64,000 bases of DNA from Pseudohongiella acticola (GTDB lineage Bacteria; Pseudomonadota; Gammaproteobacteria; Pseudomonadales; Pseudohongiellaceae). The notes under the pieces are model-generated. The model was not told where the DNA came from, did no database searches, and saw nothing but the letters and a program-made list of their open reading frames with translations. Both the position numbers and the translations under genes were made by a program. Position 1 is the first letter of the stretch. The number at the start of each line of letters is the position of its first letter. Where the stretch lies: NCBI RefSeq assembly GCF_001758195.1, contig NZ_MASR01000001.1, forward strand, positions 1,240,001 through 1,304,000, in the 5' to 3' direction. Positions 34,731-43,013 of the stretch are shown piece after piece.

Positions 34731-36284
34731 ATGAACGGTGCCCGAGCCCTTATCGAAACCCTGGCCAATGCCGGCGTAGAACTTTGCCTTGCCAACCCCG
34801 GCACATCCGAAATGCACCTGGTACAGGCACTGGACCAGGTGCCGAAGATGCGCAGCGTACTGGCCCTGTTCGAAGGGGTGTGCACAGGGGCCGCCGATGG
34901 TTACGGACGTATGACCGGCAAACCGGCAGCAACACTGCTTCATCTGGGGCCGGGGCTGGCCAACGGCATTGCCAACCTGCATAACGCGCGCAAGGCCGGT
35001 ACTCCCATAATCAATCTGGTTGGCAACCACCCACAGTTTCACATGGGCTACGACGCCCCGCTGACGTCCGACATCGACACGCTGGCGCGTAATTTCTCCT
35101 GCTGGATCAAATCCTGCAGCACGGCGGACACCCTGGCGCAGGACGGCGCGGAAGCCTACACGGCGACCTTGCGCGCCACGCCGGGATCACAGGGGCAGAT
35201 CTCTACATTGATCCTGGGCGCAGATGCAGCCTGGGGTGATTCGCCCGGAGTGGCCAAAGCCAATGGCATTCCCCGTCGCGCGGTGGTGGATGCAGCCAAC
35301 GTCGAGGCCGTTGCGCAGGCGCTGGAAAGCGGCGAAAAATGTGTTGTTGTGCTGGAACATGATGGTGCCACCGCAGCATCGCTGGAGCTGGCAGGACGCA
35401 TCAGCGCCAAGACCGGCTGCCGCATCATGACCGGCACCTTTCCGGCCCGCATTGACGGCGGCGCTGGCTCAACCGCGGTAGAGCGCATGCCGTACTTCCC
35501 GGAACATATCCTGGCGTCACTGGAAGGCGTCAGGCATCTGATTCTGGTTGGCGGCCAGATTCCAGCCAGTTTCTTTGCCTATCAAACCACGCCCAGCCGC
35601 CTGGTACCTGAAGGCTGCGAAGTCCATACGCTGGCACGAATTGAAGAGGATGCCAACAATGCCCTGCAGCAATTGTCGGAACGACTGGCCGCTGACCAAG
35701 CAACACCGGCCCGCTTTGAGCGCGCAGACCTGAGCATCCCCAACGGTGACATGAATACGCGCAACATGCTGCAGGTGATTGCGGCCACCCTGCCCGAGAA
35801 TGTCATAGTCGCCACCGATTCAGGCGCCGGCAATGCGGCCCACCCGGTCTGCCAGACCGCGGCGCCGAACACGTGGTTAAGCCTGACCGGTGGCTCCATT
35901 GGTCAGGGCAGTCCGGTTGCCACCGGCGCCGCGCTGGCCTGCCCCGACAGACGCGTGCTGGCTCTGCTCGGCGACGGTGGCGCCGCCTACACGATTCAGA
36001 GTCTGTGGACACAGGCACGCGAGCAACTGAACGTGACCACCGTCATTTTTGCTAACCGAAAATACAATATCCTGAATATCGAATATGGCCGTCTGGGCGT
36101 CACTGACGTCGGGCCGATTGCCGCCAGTCTGTTTGATATCGGCAACCCGGACATCGACTGGGAAATGCTGTCCAAAAGCATGGGGGTACCGTCTGCGACG
36201 GCAAACACGGCGGAAGAGTTCGCCCGTCTGCTGCAACGCAGTTATCAGGAGCCAGGACCGTTTCTGATCCAGGCCATGTGTTGA
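34731..36284 (+). CDS. ThDP-dependent enzyme, IlvX-like (acetolactate synthase family)
   Basis: About 517 residues with the three domains of ThDP decarboxylase/acetolactate synthase-type enzymes. The N-terminal domain has ANPGTSEMH and the catalytic glutamate E49 in LFEGVCTGAADGYGR. The C-terminal domain has LLGDGGAAYTIQSLW, the cofactor-binding GDG motif. The text closely resembles Mycobacterium IlvX (Rv3509c), a protein of uncertain activity. ATG 34731 is supported by CGGAGAA and by family N-termini; the frame is open back to 34494 without support. No small regulatory subunit is nearby, so true branched-chain amino acid synthesis is unlikely. Confidence 0.87.
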   Translation: MNGARALIETLANAGVELCLANPGTSEMHLVQALDQVPKMRSVLALFEGVCTGAADGYGRMTGKPAATLLHLGPGLANGIANLHNARKAGTPIINLVGNHPQFHMGYDAPLTSDIDTLARNFSCWIKSCSTADTLAQDGAEAYTATLRATPGSQGQISTLILGADAAWGDSPGVAKANGIPRRAVVDAANVEAVAQALESGEKCVVVLEHDGATAASLELAGRISAKTGCRIMTGTFPARIDGGAGSTAVERMPYFPEHILASLEGVRHLILVGGQIPASFFAYQTTPSRLVPEGCEVHTLARIEEDANNALQQLSERLAADQATPARFERADLSIPNGDMNTRNMLQVIAATLPENVIVATDSGAGNAAHPVCQTAAPNTWLSLTGGSIGQGSPVATGAALACPDRRVLALLGDGGAAYTIQSLWTQAREQLNVTTVIFANRKYNILNIEYGRLGVTDVGPIAASLFDIGNPDIDWEMLSKSMGVPSATANTAEEFARLLQRSYQEPGPFLIQAMC

Positions 36285-36478
36285 AATTCGCTAAGAATTG
36301 GCGAGCCTCACCGGCGTGCAAACCAGGAACAAAAATAAACAACTGATTTTTATGATCTTTAATTTATTGGCACGGATCTGGCTTTAGTATTAATAATTGT
36401 AATAGTACAAGGTAGAGCCGGGTCGAGTGTCTGCCCGAGCATTGTTCTTTATCGCAGTCGCTGCAGGAGTGTCTGATC

Positions 36479-36754
36479 ATGAATGTCGTTAAAAACGTTT
36501 GTACCATCCTGGTTTTCCTTGTTCTGGCCATGCTGGCTTTACCGTTGATTGGCGCCGGGCTGGGCCTGATTGTTGTGCTGGCAGCGGCTTTTATCTGGTT
36601 GCTGCCTATCCTGATCATTCTGAATTCGGACAAGACCAGTGGCGGCGAAAAGCTGGCCTGGATACTGGCCATCATATTTCTGTCGTGGTTTGCCTGGATA
36701 TTCTATTTTCTGCTGGCACCGATCAAACCGCGCCGCGATTACTGGTATGATTAA
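36479..36754 (+). CDS. Small two-helix membrane protein, PLDc_N-like
   Basis: A 91-residue membrane protein with an N-terminal hydrophobic helix pair (about 8-48) and a last helix in the form KLAWILAIIFLSWFAWIFYFLLAP (58-82). This pattern resembles the PLDc_N domain found at the start of cardiolipin synthases and in stand-alone small proteins. The role is unknown. It lies between the IlvX-like and amidohydrolase genes, 37 bases before the latter. CAGGAG precedes the ATG. Confidence 0.75.
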   Translation: MNVVKNVCTILVFLVLAMLALPLIGAGLGLIVVLAAAFIWLLPILIILNSDKTSGGEKLAWILAIIFLSWFAWIFYFLLAPIKPRRDYWYD

Positions 36755-36790
36755 TAAATAACCACAGGTCAGCAAACTAAGTGAGGAGAC

Positions 36791-37825
36791 ATGACACAGG
36801 TGATAGCCCGCAATGCGGAATGGCTGCAGCAGGTTCAGGAAGACATCATTGACCCGCACCGCCCCATCATTGACCCCCATCATCACTTGTGGCGCAAACG
36901 TTTTAATCAGGACTATCTGCTTGCGGACCTGTGGGCAGATACTGACACCGGCCACAATATCAAACAAACTGTATTCATAGAATGTCGCGCATTCTATGAC
37001 AAGGAAGTCGAGAGCCATCTGCAATCCCTCGGCGAAACCCGGGTCATTACCGATATCGCGAGACAGAGCCACCGGCAACCGGAAAAGGCGCAATTGAACG
37101 CCATCGTTGCCAATGCTGACCTGCGCCTGGGTGACGATCCCGGCTTTCTGCGCAGCGTACTGGAAGCCCATCAACAAATTGCTGGCGACCTGTTCAAGGG
37201 TATCCGGCAGGCCGGCGCACGTGACCCGAGACCCGAAGATCTGGTTATCCCCGGCCCCGCGCCTGCCTATCTGTACGGTCAGGAAAATTTCCGGCAGGGC
37301 CTGAAATTGCTTGGCACCATGGGGCTAACCTATGATACCTGGCACTATCATCATCAGAACGAAGATTTCTGCGATCTGGCCGAAGCGGTGCCAGATACCA
37401 CGCTGATTCTGGACCACTTCGGCACGCCGCTGGGTGTCGGCGTCTATCGCGGCTCGCGCGATGCAATATTTACCCAGTGGAAGCAGGACATGCGGCGCCT
37501 GGCACGATGCCCCAACGTTTACGTGAAACTGGGTGGTCTGGCCATGCCTGACAATGGTTACGATTGGCATACCCGTGACCGCCCGGCCAGTTCAGACGAA
37601 CTGGTCAGTGCACAGAAACCTTATTACATGCACATGATTGAGTGCTTTGGCCCGGAGCGCTGCATGTTTGAAAGTAATTTCCCGGTGGACAGGCTTTCAA
37701 TCAGCTACCCGGTGGTGTGGAATGCATTCAAAAAACTGAGTGCTGATTTTTCAGAAACGGAAAAACACGCGATGTTTTATGGTACCGCAGCCAGATTATA
37801 TCATCTGCCAGACCCTAAAGACTGA
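36791..37825 (+). CDS. Amidohydrolase-2 family metal-dependent hydrolase
   Basis: A 344-residue TIM-barrel hydrolase of the amidohydrolase-2 family. The metal-binding motif DPHHHLW is at residues 28-34, with the second-half motifs LDHFGTPLG and FESNFPVDR. Such proteins include lactonases and decarboxylases; the closest text types are predicted dicarboxylate or sugar-lactone hydrolases. GAGGAG lies close before the ATG. It follows the IlvX-like gene region and may take part in the same catabolic function; the reaction cannot be specified. Confidence 0.86.
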   Translation: MTQVIARNAEWLQQVQEDIIDPHRPIIDPHHHLWRKRFNQDYLLADLWADTDTGHNIKQTVFIECRAFYDKEVESHLQSLGETRVITDIARQSHRQPEKAQLNAIVANADLRLGDDPGFLRSVLEAHQQIAGDLFKGIRQAGARDPRPEDLVIPGPAPAYLYGQENFRQGLKLLGTMGLTYDTWHYHHQNEDFCDLAEAVPDTTLILDHFGTPLGVGVYRGSRDAIFTQWKQDMRRLARCPNVYVKLGGLAMPDNGYDWHTRDRPASSDELVSAQKPYYMHMIECFGPERCMFESNFPVDRLSISYPVVWNAFKKLSADFSETEKHAMFYGTAARLYHLPDPKD

Positions 37826-37874
37826 GAGGGGCGACTGAGGGCGGCACGATAAATACCACCTCTGCCGGGCTGAC

Positions 37875-38324
37875 TCAGTCTACAGCGGGACGTGGCACGC
37901 GCTTTAGCACGGCGCTGCTGGTAAGAATGGTTTTGCCATTGGCCTCAATCACTGCGCGCGCGAATATCAGCGAACCGCCCTTGCGCGTCACTTCACCCCG
38001 GCCGGTCACCAGATCCCCGTCAAACGCCGGCCCGACGAACTCGTTGTTACAGGTAACGGTGACCACCCCTTCATGCGTGCCGCCGATAGCTGCCAGACAC
38101 AAAGTATAGTCGGCGAACATCATCAGGATGCCACCATGCAGTGTGTTGTGCGCATTGCAATTCTCCGGCCCGACTCGAAAGACCGTGCTGATGTCATCGC
38201 CATCGAGCTTAAAAAAGAAAGGGCCGTTGTGGTCTTCTGCGCGATCGCCATGCCAGTGCGTGTAACCTGCAGGCACGTCCATTTGCCTCGGCGACCGGGT
38301 AGTGCCTTCCGCGTGACTAGTCAT
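37875..38324 (-). CDS. PaaI-family (hot-dog) thioesterase
   Basis: About 149 residues of a hotdog-fold acyl-CoA thioesterase. The motif NAHNTLHGGILMMFADYTLCLAA carries the HGG and catalytic aspartate of the PaaI family. The frame is open upstream to 38432, but ATG 38324 (MTSHAEGTT) is chosen because it overlaps the end of the preceding lipoprotein gene by eight bases, with AGGACAAGG just before it. It closes a three-gene overlapping operon with a patatin-like protein and a small lipoprotein, suggesting lipid or acyl turnover. Confidence 0.85.
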   Translation of the reverse strand: MTSHAEGTTRSPRQMDVPAGYTHWHGDRAEDHNGPFFFKLDGDDISTVFRVGPENCNAHNTLHGGILMMFADYTLCLAAIGGTHEGVVTVTCNNEFVGPAFDGDLVTGRGEVTRKGGSLIFARAVIEANGKTILTSSAVLKRVPRPAVD

Positions 38325-38547
38325 CCTTGTCCTCGTTATTAGCTTTGTCATCGTCATCATCGCCGCTTGCCACATCGATGGCAGCACCGGCAACCTTGAA
38401 TGGAACCTTGGCAACTTCCAGCGTGACGTCAACGGCCGATCCCACCACGGTGCCCAGACAGCCCGCCAACAGCAAACATGTTGTCGCCATTACCAGCAGC
38501 CTGCAACCGCGCGAAACCGCATTTAGCAGCGTCATCCGATCAAGCAT
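38317..38547 (-). CDS. Small lipoprotein with acidic tail
   Basis: A 76-residue predicted lipoprotein. The signal sequence ends in the lipobox LLAGC (C at residue 29). The mature part has VGSAVDVTLEVAKVPFKVAGAAIDVAS, which alternates valine- and alanine-rich amphipathic repeats, then an acidic tail of DDDDDKANNEDKDD. I cannot name a family with certainty; similar small gamma-proteobacterial lipoproteins are uncharacterised. ATG 38547 follows AGAGGA by six bases. It overlaps the patatin gene and the thioesterase gene by eight bases each. Confidence 0.8.
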   Translation of the reverse strand: MLDRMTLLNAVSRGCRLLVMATTCLLLAGCLGTVVGSAVDVTLEVAKVPFKVAGAAIDVASGDDDDDKANNEDKDD

Positions 38548-39625
38548 GTTTTATCCTCTGCGATTGAAACACCTGAATTTTCTCCAGCCCCCTTCCTGTC
38601 TCCACCAGCGCCCGGAAATCATCAGCCAGGCGCTCGCTTTCCTGCAGCACACGCTGCCAGTAGCGCAGGCGCTCAACGGCATCCAGGTGTTTAAAGTCAT
38701 TGCGGTCAGGAATCTTGCCATAAGGTAATGAGGCGACGAACTCCCGCGATGGGGACAGTAACACTACATTGTCATAATAGTCGCGATGCGCTTTTCGCCA
38801 GGGTACGAACCTGTCGAACCAGCCCGGCGTTATCCCCGCGTAAAAGTGCGGGTACAGTACCAGCCCTTCAGACTGTTGGAAAGGCAAATCAAGGTGGTAA
38901 TCGGTAATACCGCCATCACGAAAGACACTGCCCGGTTTTGTACCACTGACATTTTGTACAGACTCCATGATAAACGGAATCGAGCCACTGGCCATCAGCG
39001 CATCGGGCACATTCTCCGGCGTCAATGCAACGTACTGACTGGGAAGATCCGACAATGGCAACGTTTGTGCGCCGTCATGGGAATTGTGGAAAATATGGCG
39101 TTCAAAGAAGCAGGCCAATGCGCGCCGGCTGAGCAGATTGCCGGCAGCACTGGCCGCCAGTCCCAGGCTCAATGGCAAGCGGCGATCTGAGCGCAGCAAT
39201 CCGCGAGCGCGATCAGCGATGACATGCAGGCGCATGACAGCGTTGCCGGCGATATCTGCCGCGCCCTGTGCTCCCATGACTGCTGACAGCATGGCCCGCG
39301 CTTCACGGCTGATCACCTGCGCATCGGGATTCTGCGAATAGGTCTGCTGAGAATAAAATTTTGCCAGTGTCTCCAGCGCGATCACCGGGTCGCGCTGCGC
39401 AAAACAGGCCAGCCGCCAGGCACCCGCAGACGACCCGATCATGTGTAAGGGTGTTTGCCGGTCGTGAAAAAAAGAAGACGCAAGGTAACGGTCAATACCA
39501 TGCAAAACAAACCATTTCGGCCCCCCTGATGCGCCTGCCAGCCAGGAAAAACTGTCGGCAACGAACCCTTCCGAGCGCAAACGTTCCAGCGCACGCGGTC
39601 CGGCAAAGATCCTGAGCGAGGTCAT
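38540..39625 (-). CDS. Patatin-like phospholipase
   Basis: About 361 residues of a patatin-fold lipase. The oxyanion region reads AGASGGPKW, the nucleophile is S66 in GSSAG (64-68), and the catalytic aspartate is in RDGGITDYH. The ATG at 39625 matches family N-termini (MTSLRIFAGPRALERL); the frame is open back to 39778 but the extra text is low-complexity and unsupported. It is the first gene of an operon with the lipoprotein and the thioesterase, each overlapping the last by eight bases. Substrate: probably phospholipid or acyl glycerol. Confidence 0.87.
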   Translation of the reverse strand: MTSLRIFAGPRALERLRSEGFVADSFSWLAGASGGPKWFVLHGIDRYLASSFFHDRQTPLHMIGSSAGAWRLACFAQRDPVIALETLAKFYSQQTYSQNPDAQVISREARAMLSAVMGAQGAADIAGNAVMRLHVIADRARGLLRSDRRLPLSLGLAASAAGNLLSRRALACFFERHIFHNSHDGAQTLPLSDLPSQYVALTPENVPDALMASGSIPFIMESVQNVSGTKPGSVFRDGGITDYHLDLPFQQSEGLVLYPHFYAGITPGWFDRFVPWRKAHRDYYDNVVLLSPSREFVASLPYGKIPDRNDFKHLDAVERLRYWQRVLQESERLADDFRALVETGRGLEKIQVFQSQRIKHA

Positions 39626-39958
39626 GCCCTGACCCGGCCTCGGCAGCCTGACCGGCAGGCACGCGTGGAGTGCCCGCACAAGCACCTGAGTTGTGGCTTG
39701 AATGGAGGCCTGAGCGCAGGCTTGGATGGCGGCATGATGGAAAACTCCTTGAATCGGGTCAGTCGGCCCCAGACCCATCCCATTATAGGTGAATCAGGTG
39801 GCAAGATCAGGCACCGGCGTCACAAATTATCACAGCTTGATGCCACCACCCCTTGGCCTTCGCCCGTGTCGCCGTTAGTATTGTTGTTCAGGCTTGCCCG
39901 ATCTGTCCGGTGCAGGCACAATCATGCTGGATTTCATGACGCAGGTTTGAACGAACGT
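39626..39958. other. Divergent upstream region between patatin and TPR genes
   Basis: About 330 bases with the starts of two divergent genes at its ends. It contains an imperfect direct repeat of the form GGCTTGxATGGxGG near 39693 and 39719. Both flanking reading frames are open into it, but neither extension has codon or family support. No clear promoter motif was recognised. Confidence 0.4.
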
Positions 39959-40702
39959 ATGAAAAAATCGATGAATACCCCGAGCCGCTCCCGGCTGGGC
40001 CCAGTGTTACTGGCCCTCGGGGCCTGCCTGTTAACCATTCAGGCCAGCCACAGCTTCGCCCAGACAGGCGCAACCGTGCAGGAGCGTGCAGTCGCGACAT
40101 CAAGCTCAGAGCTGGCGCAGCGACATTACCGTCGCGCCAATACCTATAACAATCTCGAGCGCTACGACGAAGCGGTGGAAGAATACCGACTGGCCGTCGC
40201 TGCTGACCCGAATCTGGCCGATGCCTACCGTAATCTGGCCAATATCTATCTGAGCCGGGACCAACAGCAGGCGGCCATCCCCATGCTGGCGCGGTTTATT
40301 GAACTGCAGCAGGAGGCCAGTACGCCCCTGACAGCCTCCCTGAAAACCATCGGTGAACTCCTGCGCCGCGCTGAGCGCTTTGAGGAATCCATTGAGTATG
40401 ATGTGCGTGCCATCCACGCCGACCCCCGGGACGACTCGCAGGTGCACCTGATTGGCAATCTTTACGACAGTAAAGGCCATACCGATAAAGCCATTCGGGT
40501 CTATCAGACGGCAGCCGAGGTGATGCCGGACAATGCCTTCATGAACCGGACGCTGGGCAGGCTCTACGAACGTGAAGGTCGCCTGGAAGACGCACTGGCG
40601 CAGTACCGCAAAGCTGCTGAAACTGATCTGAGCTCACAGTTTTACCGCGAGCTGGTGCAGAACCTGGAAACAAGACTCGATCAACAGCAGGGTCAGGGCT
40701 AA
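39959..40702 (+). CDS. Exported tetratricopeptide-repeat protein
   Basis: About 247 residues. A signal peptide (to about residue 35, ending SHSFAQ) is followed by TPR units, visible as RRANTYNNLERYDEAVEEYRLAVAADP, ANIYLSRDQQQAAIPMLARFIEL, IEYDVRAIHADP and LGRLYEREGRLEDALAQYRKA, plus a glutamine-rich tail. TPR proteins act as scaffolds. ATG 39959 is chosen as it starts the signal peptide; the frame extends upstream without support. Its last 164 bases overlap the antisense end of the aminopeptidase gene. Confidence 0.82.
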   Translation: MKKSMNTPSRSRLGPVLLALGACLLTIQASHSFAQTGATVQERAVATSSSELAQRHYRRANTYNNLERYDEAVEEYRLAVAADPNLADAYRNLANIYLSRDQQQAAIPMLARFIELQQEASTPLTASLKTIGELLRRAERFEESIEYDVRAIHADPRDDSQVHLIGNLYDSKGHTDKAIRVYQTAAEVMPDNAFMNRTLGRLYEREGRLEDALAQYRKAAETDLSSQFYRELVQNLETRLDQQQGQG

Positions 40703-41786
40703 TAGAAATGCTCGACACGGCTGGACTGAAAACAGGCTCAGCCGGCATAAGCGACTGGAGCCGGCCCTGCCGTGGCTCCGGTGGCAGAGCAGCCAGCTCA
40801 GCCACGGCGCGATAAAACTCCTCGAAGTCCTGACCACTGCTGTCAAACAGGGCTGAAAATGCCGGCACCCAGGTATAATAAGACCCTACGGTGGACAGCT
40901 GCGCGTTGTTCAGAGGCCCCCGGAACCACGCGCGATAGCGATCATTGCCTGACTCCGTTTGCTCGCGCCAGTCCTGCCGCATCTGTTCCTGTAACGCCTG
41001 CTTTTGTACAATCATGTCCTCCTCGCTCACATGACTGGCAAACAGGGCGGTAAAACGTCTGCGATAATCCAGCACAAAATCAATGAAGCGCTGTTGCTCA
41101 AGCAAATCCTGCACGGACTGCACAAACAGTTCCGGCTGCTGCTGCAGATCAAGCCAGCGCCGCAAACCTTCCTGACTGACGAAACTGGCAAAACTTTCGT
41201 TGAACGCTGTATCACCTGGCAGATATAGTTTCTGGTGCGCCAGTTCATGGAAAATCAACGCCACCAATTGATGATCCGGGCGCTGAATAACGGTACTGGG
41301 CACTGGATCATTAAACCAGCCCAGTGTTGAATAGGCATCCACACCACCAACAAAGACATCCATGCCCCGGGCCTGCAAATTGCTGGCATAAGCCATAGCT
41401 GCATCTTCAGAGAAGTACCCACGGTAGTCGACGCAGCCCGCAATCGGAAAACACCAGGACACCGGCTGAGTGGAAAATGGCGGCGCAGCAAAAACATCCC
41501 ACACCAGGTGGCGCCGTTCCAGCTCCACGTAGCTCTGGTAGCTGCCGTTCGCTGACAGTTCGAGACTCTGCTCAGCGTAATCAGTCGCCTGCCGGACAAC
41601 CTCCAGTTTTTGACGCAAGACTGGATCCAGTGAGGGATCTGACAATAGCTCTTCGATGGGCTGCCGCTGCCACAGCAGTGAAACCTGACCCGTCACTGCC
41701 TGGGTATAATACGCCACACTGTCGCAGGCGCTGACAGCAGCCAGCACCAGCGCAGCAATCAACAGGTTCCGCATTTTGCCAGGCAT
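40539..41786 (-). CDS. PF10023-type aminopeptidase, lipoprotein, extended C-terminus
   Basis: About 415 residues. The N-terminus has a lipobox-like LAAVSAC, suggesting membrane anchoring. The metallopeptidase motif HELAHQ and the downstream FNESFASF match the PF10023 putative aminopeptidase family. The last 55 or so residues (after GRLQSLMPAEP) lie antisense to the TPR gene and look unlike family sequence, so the C-terminus may be a stop-codon-loss extension. ATG 41786 begins nine bases beyond the stop of the glutaminyl cyclase gene; a TTG at 41798 is also possible. Confidence 0.82.
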   Translation of the reverse strand: MPGKMRNLLIAALVLAAVSACDSVAYYTQAVTGQVSLLWQRQPIEELLSDPSLDPVLRQKLEVVRQATDYAEQSLELSANGSYQSYVELERRHLVWDVFAAPPFSTQPVSWCFPIAGCVDYRGYFSEDAAMAYASNLQARGMDVFVGGVDAYSTLGWFNDPVPSTVIQRPDHQLVALIFHELAHQKLYLPGDTAFNESFASFVSQEGLRRWLDLQQQPELFVQSVQDLLEQQRFIDFVLDYRRRFTALFASHVSEEDMIVQKQALQEQMRQDWREQTESGNDRYRAWFRGPLNNAQLSTVGSYYTWVPAFSALFDSSGQDFEEFYRAVAELAALPPEPRQGRLQSLMPAEPVFSPAVSSISISPDPAVDRVLFPGSAPARGKTVSSDQFQQLCGTAPVRLPGDLHVRRACPASGS

Positions 41787-41794
41787 ACGCTTGC

Positions 41795-42580
41795 TCAAGG
41801 TCGCTCGTGCAGTTCAATCTCGAAAATTTTCGCCCACAGCTTGCCTGTCACCAGCAAACGCTCGCGCTCAGCGTCCCAGGCTATGCCGTTAAGCACGGCG
41901 TCACTGCTCTGCGCATCAGCCAGTTCCCGTAACCCTGACAGATCAATCACAGACTGCACTTCACCCGATTGCGGATCAATGCGGACTATTTCGTTGCTGG
42001 TCCAGATATTGGCCCAGACTTCACCCCTGATATACTCCAGCTCATTCAGGTAACGCACAGGTCGCCCCTGAAAAGTCACTGCCACACTGCGCACTTCCTG
42101 GAAGCCATCCGGATCATAAAAAAACAGCCGATCGCTGCCGTCACTGATAATAAGATGCTCTCCATTCCAGGCCAGCCCCCAGCCTTCGGTGGCCAGATAA
42201 TGCGAATCGAGGGTGTCAAAAGTCTCCAGATCGTGAACAAAAACCATGTTCTCCCGCCAGGTAAGCTGGTAAATGCGATCTCCGGCCACAGTGATGCCTT
42301 CACCAAAATAGCGGCGACCCAGCGCTTTCTGCTGCAGCACTTCGCCATCGTCCAGATTCAATTTGCGCAGGGCGGACTCACCGTACTGACCTGTACCCTC
42401 ATACAAAAAGCCATCATGCATGAACAGGCCCTGGGTAAAATAGCGGGTATTGTGAGGATAACTATTAATCACTGTATAGTCATAAATGCTGATGTCGCCG
42501 CGCGCGCCGCAACTGACCAGAAACAGCAGCAACACCAGCATCTTGCGCGCTGCTCTGAGGTGTATTTGTGGATGCATCAT
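41795..42580 (-). CDS. Glutaminyl-peptide cyclotransferase, beta-propeller type
   Basis: About 261 residues. Converts N-terminal glutamine to pyroglutamate, probably outside the cytoplasm: a signal peptide with cysteine (LFLVSCGARG) opens the protein. Family motifs are FTQGLFMHDGFLYEGTGQYGES, LTWRENMVFVHD, GWGLAW and YLNELEYIRGEVWANIW, typical of the PF05096 five-blade propeller. ATG 42580 follows GGAG by eleven bases; an in-frame GTG at 42601 is less likely. It precedes the aminopeptidase, so the two N-terminal-modifying enzymes may be co-expressed. Confidence 0.9.
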   Translation of the reverse strand: MMHPQIHLRAARKMLVLLLFLVSCGARGDISIYDYTVINSYPHNTRYFTQGLFMHDGFLYEGTGQYGESALRKLNLDDGEVLQQKALGRRYFGEGITVAGDRIYQLTWRENMVFVHDLETFDTLDSHYLATEGWGLAWNGEHLIISDGSDRLFFYDPDGFQEVRSVAVTFQGRPVRYLNELEYIRGEVWANIWTSNEIVRIDPQSGEVQSVIDLSGLRELADAQSSDAVLNGIAWDAERERLLVTGKLWAKIFEIELHERP

Positions 42581-42635
42581 GTTATTTTGCGCTCCAGACA
42601 CTTTTTAAAATCAACGACGCCGAGGGAACCCATTC

Positions 42636-42983
42636 ATGTCAAATGACTGCCTGTTTTGCCGTATTGCTGCCGGAGACATACCTTCGCAGGAAGTGTACAG
42701 CGATGAACATGTCTACGCGTTTCACGATATTAACCCGACAGCGCCAACACATATACTGGTAATTCCGCGCAAACATTTGAACAGTGTCTGCGACGCTGGC
42801 CCCGACGATGAAGCCCTGATGGGCAAGCTGCTACTGACCGGGCAACAGATTGCGCAGAAGCAGGGGGTCGCCAGTGACGGTTTCAGGCTGGTGATCAACA
42901 CTGGCGACCAAGGTGGCCAGACCGTTCATCACATACACCTGCACATTCTGGGTGGCCGCCAGATGACCTGGCCGCCAGGCTAG
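42636..42983 (+). CDS. hinT: HIT-family nucleotide hydrolase (HinT)
   Basis: A 115-residue histidine triad protein hydrolysing nucleoside phosphoramidates and aminoacyl-adenylates. Motif HHIHLH with H99, H101 and H103 is in place; cysteines C5 and C8 sit in the CxxC zinc position common to this subgroup. Length typical. GGGAAC precedes the ATG. It is divergent from the glutaminyl cyclase gene and converges with mtnA. Confidence 0.93.
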   Translation: MSNDCLFCRIAAGDIPSQEVYSDEHVYAFHDINPTAPTHILVIPRKHLNSVCDAGPDDEALMGKLLLTGQQIAQKQGVASDGFRLVINTGDQGGQTVHHIHLHILGGRQMTWPPG

Positions 42984-43013
42984 GCCCGGACCTGTAGACC
43001 TGTCAGTAACTCG

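Noticed and set aside
39665-39958. N-terminal extension of the TPR gene
   Set aside because: A signal peptide begins at 39959; upstream codons look non-coding.
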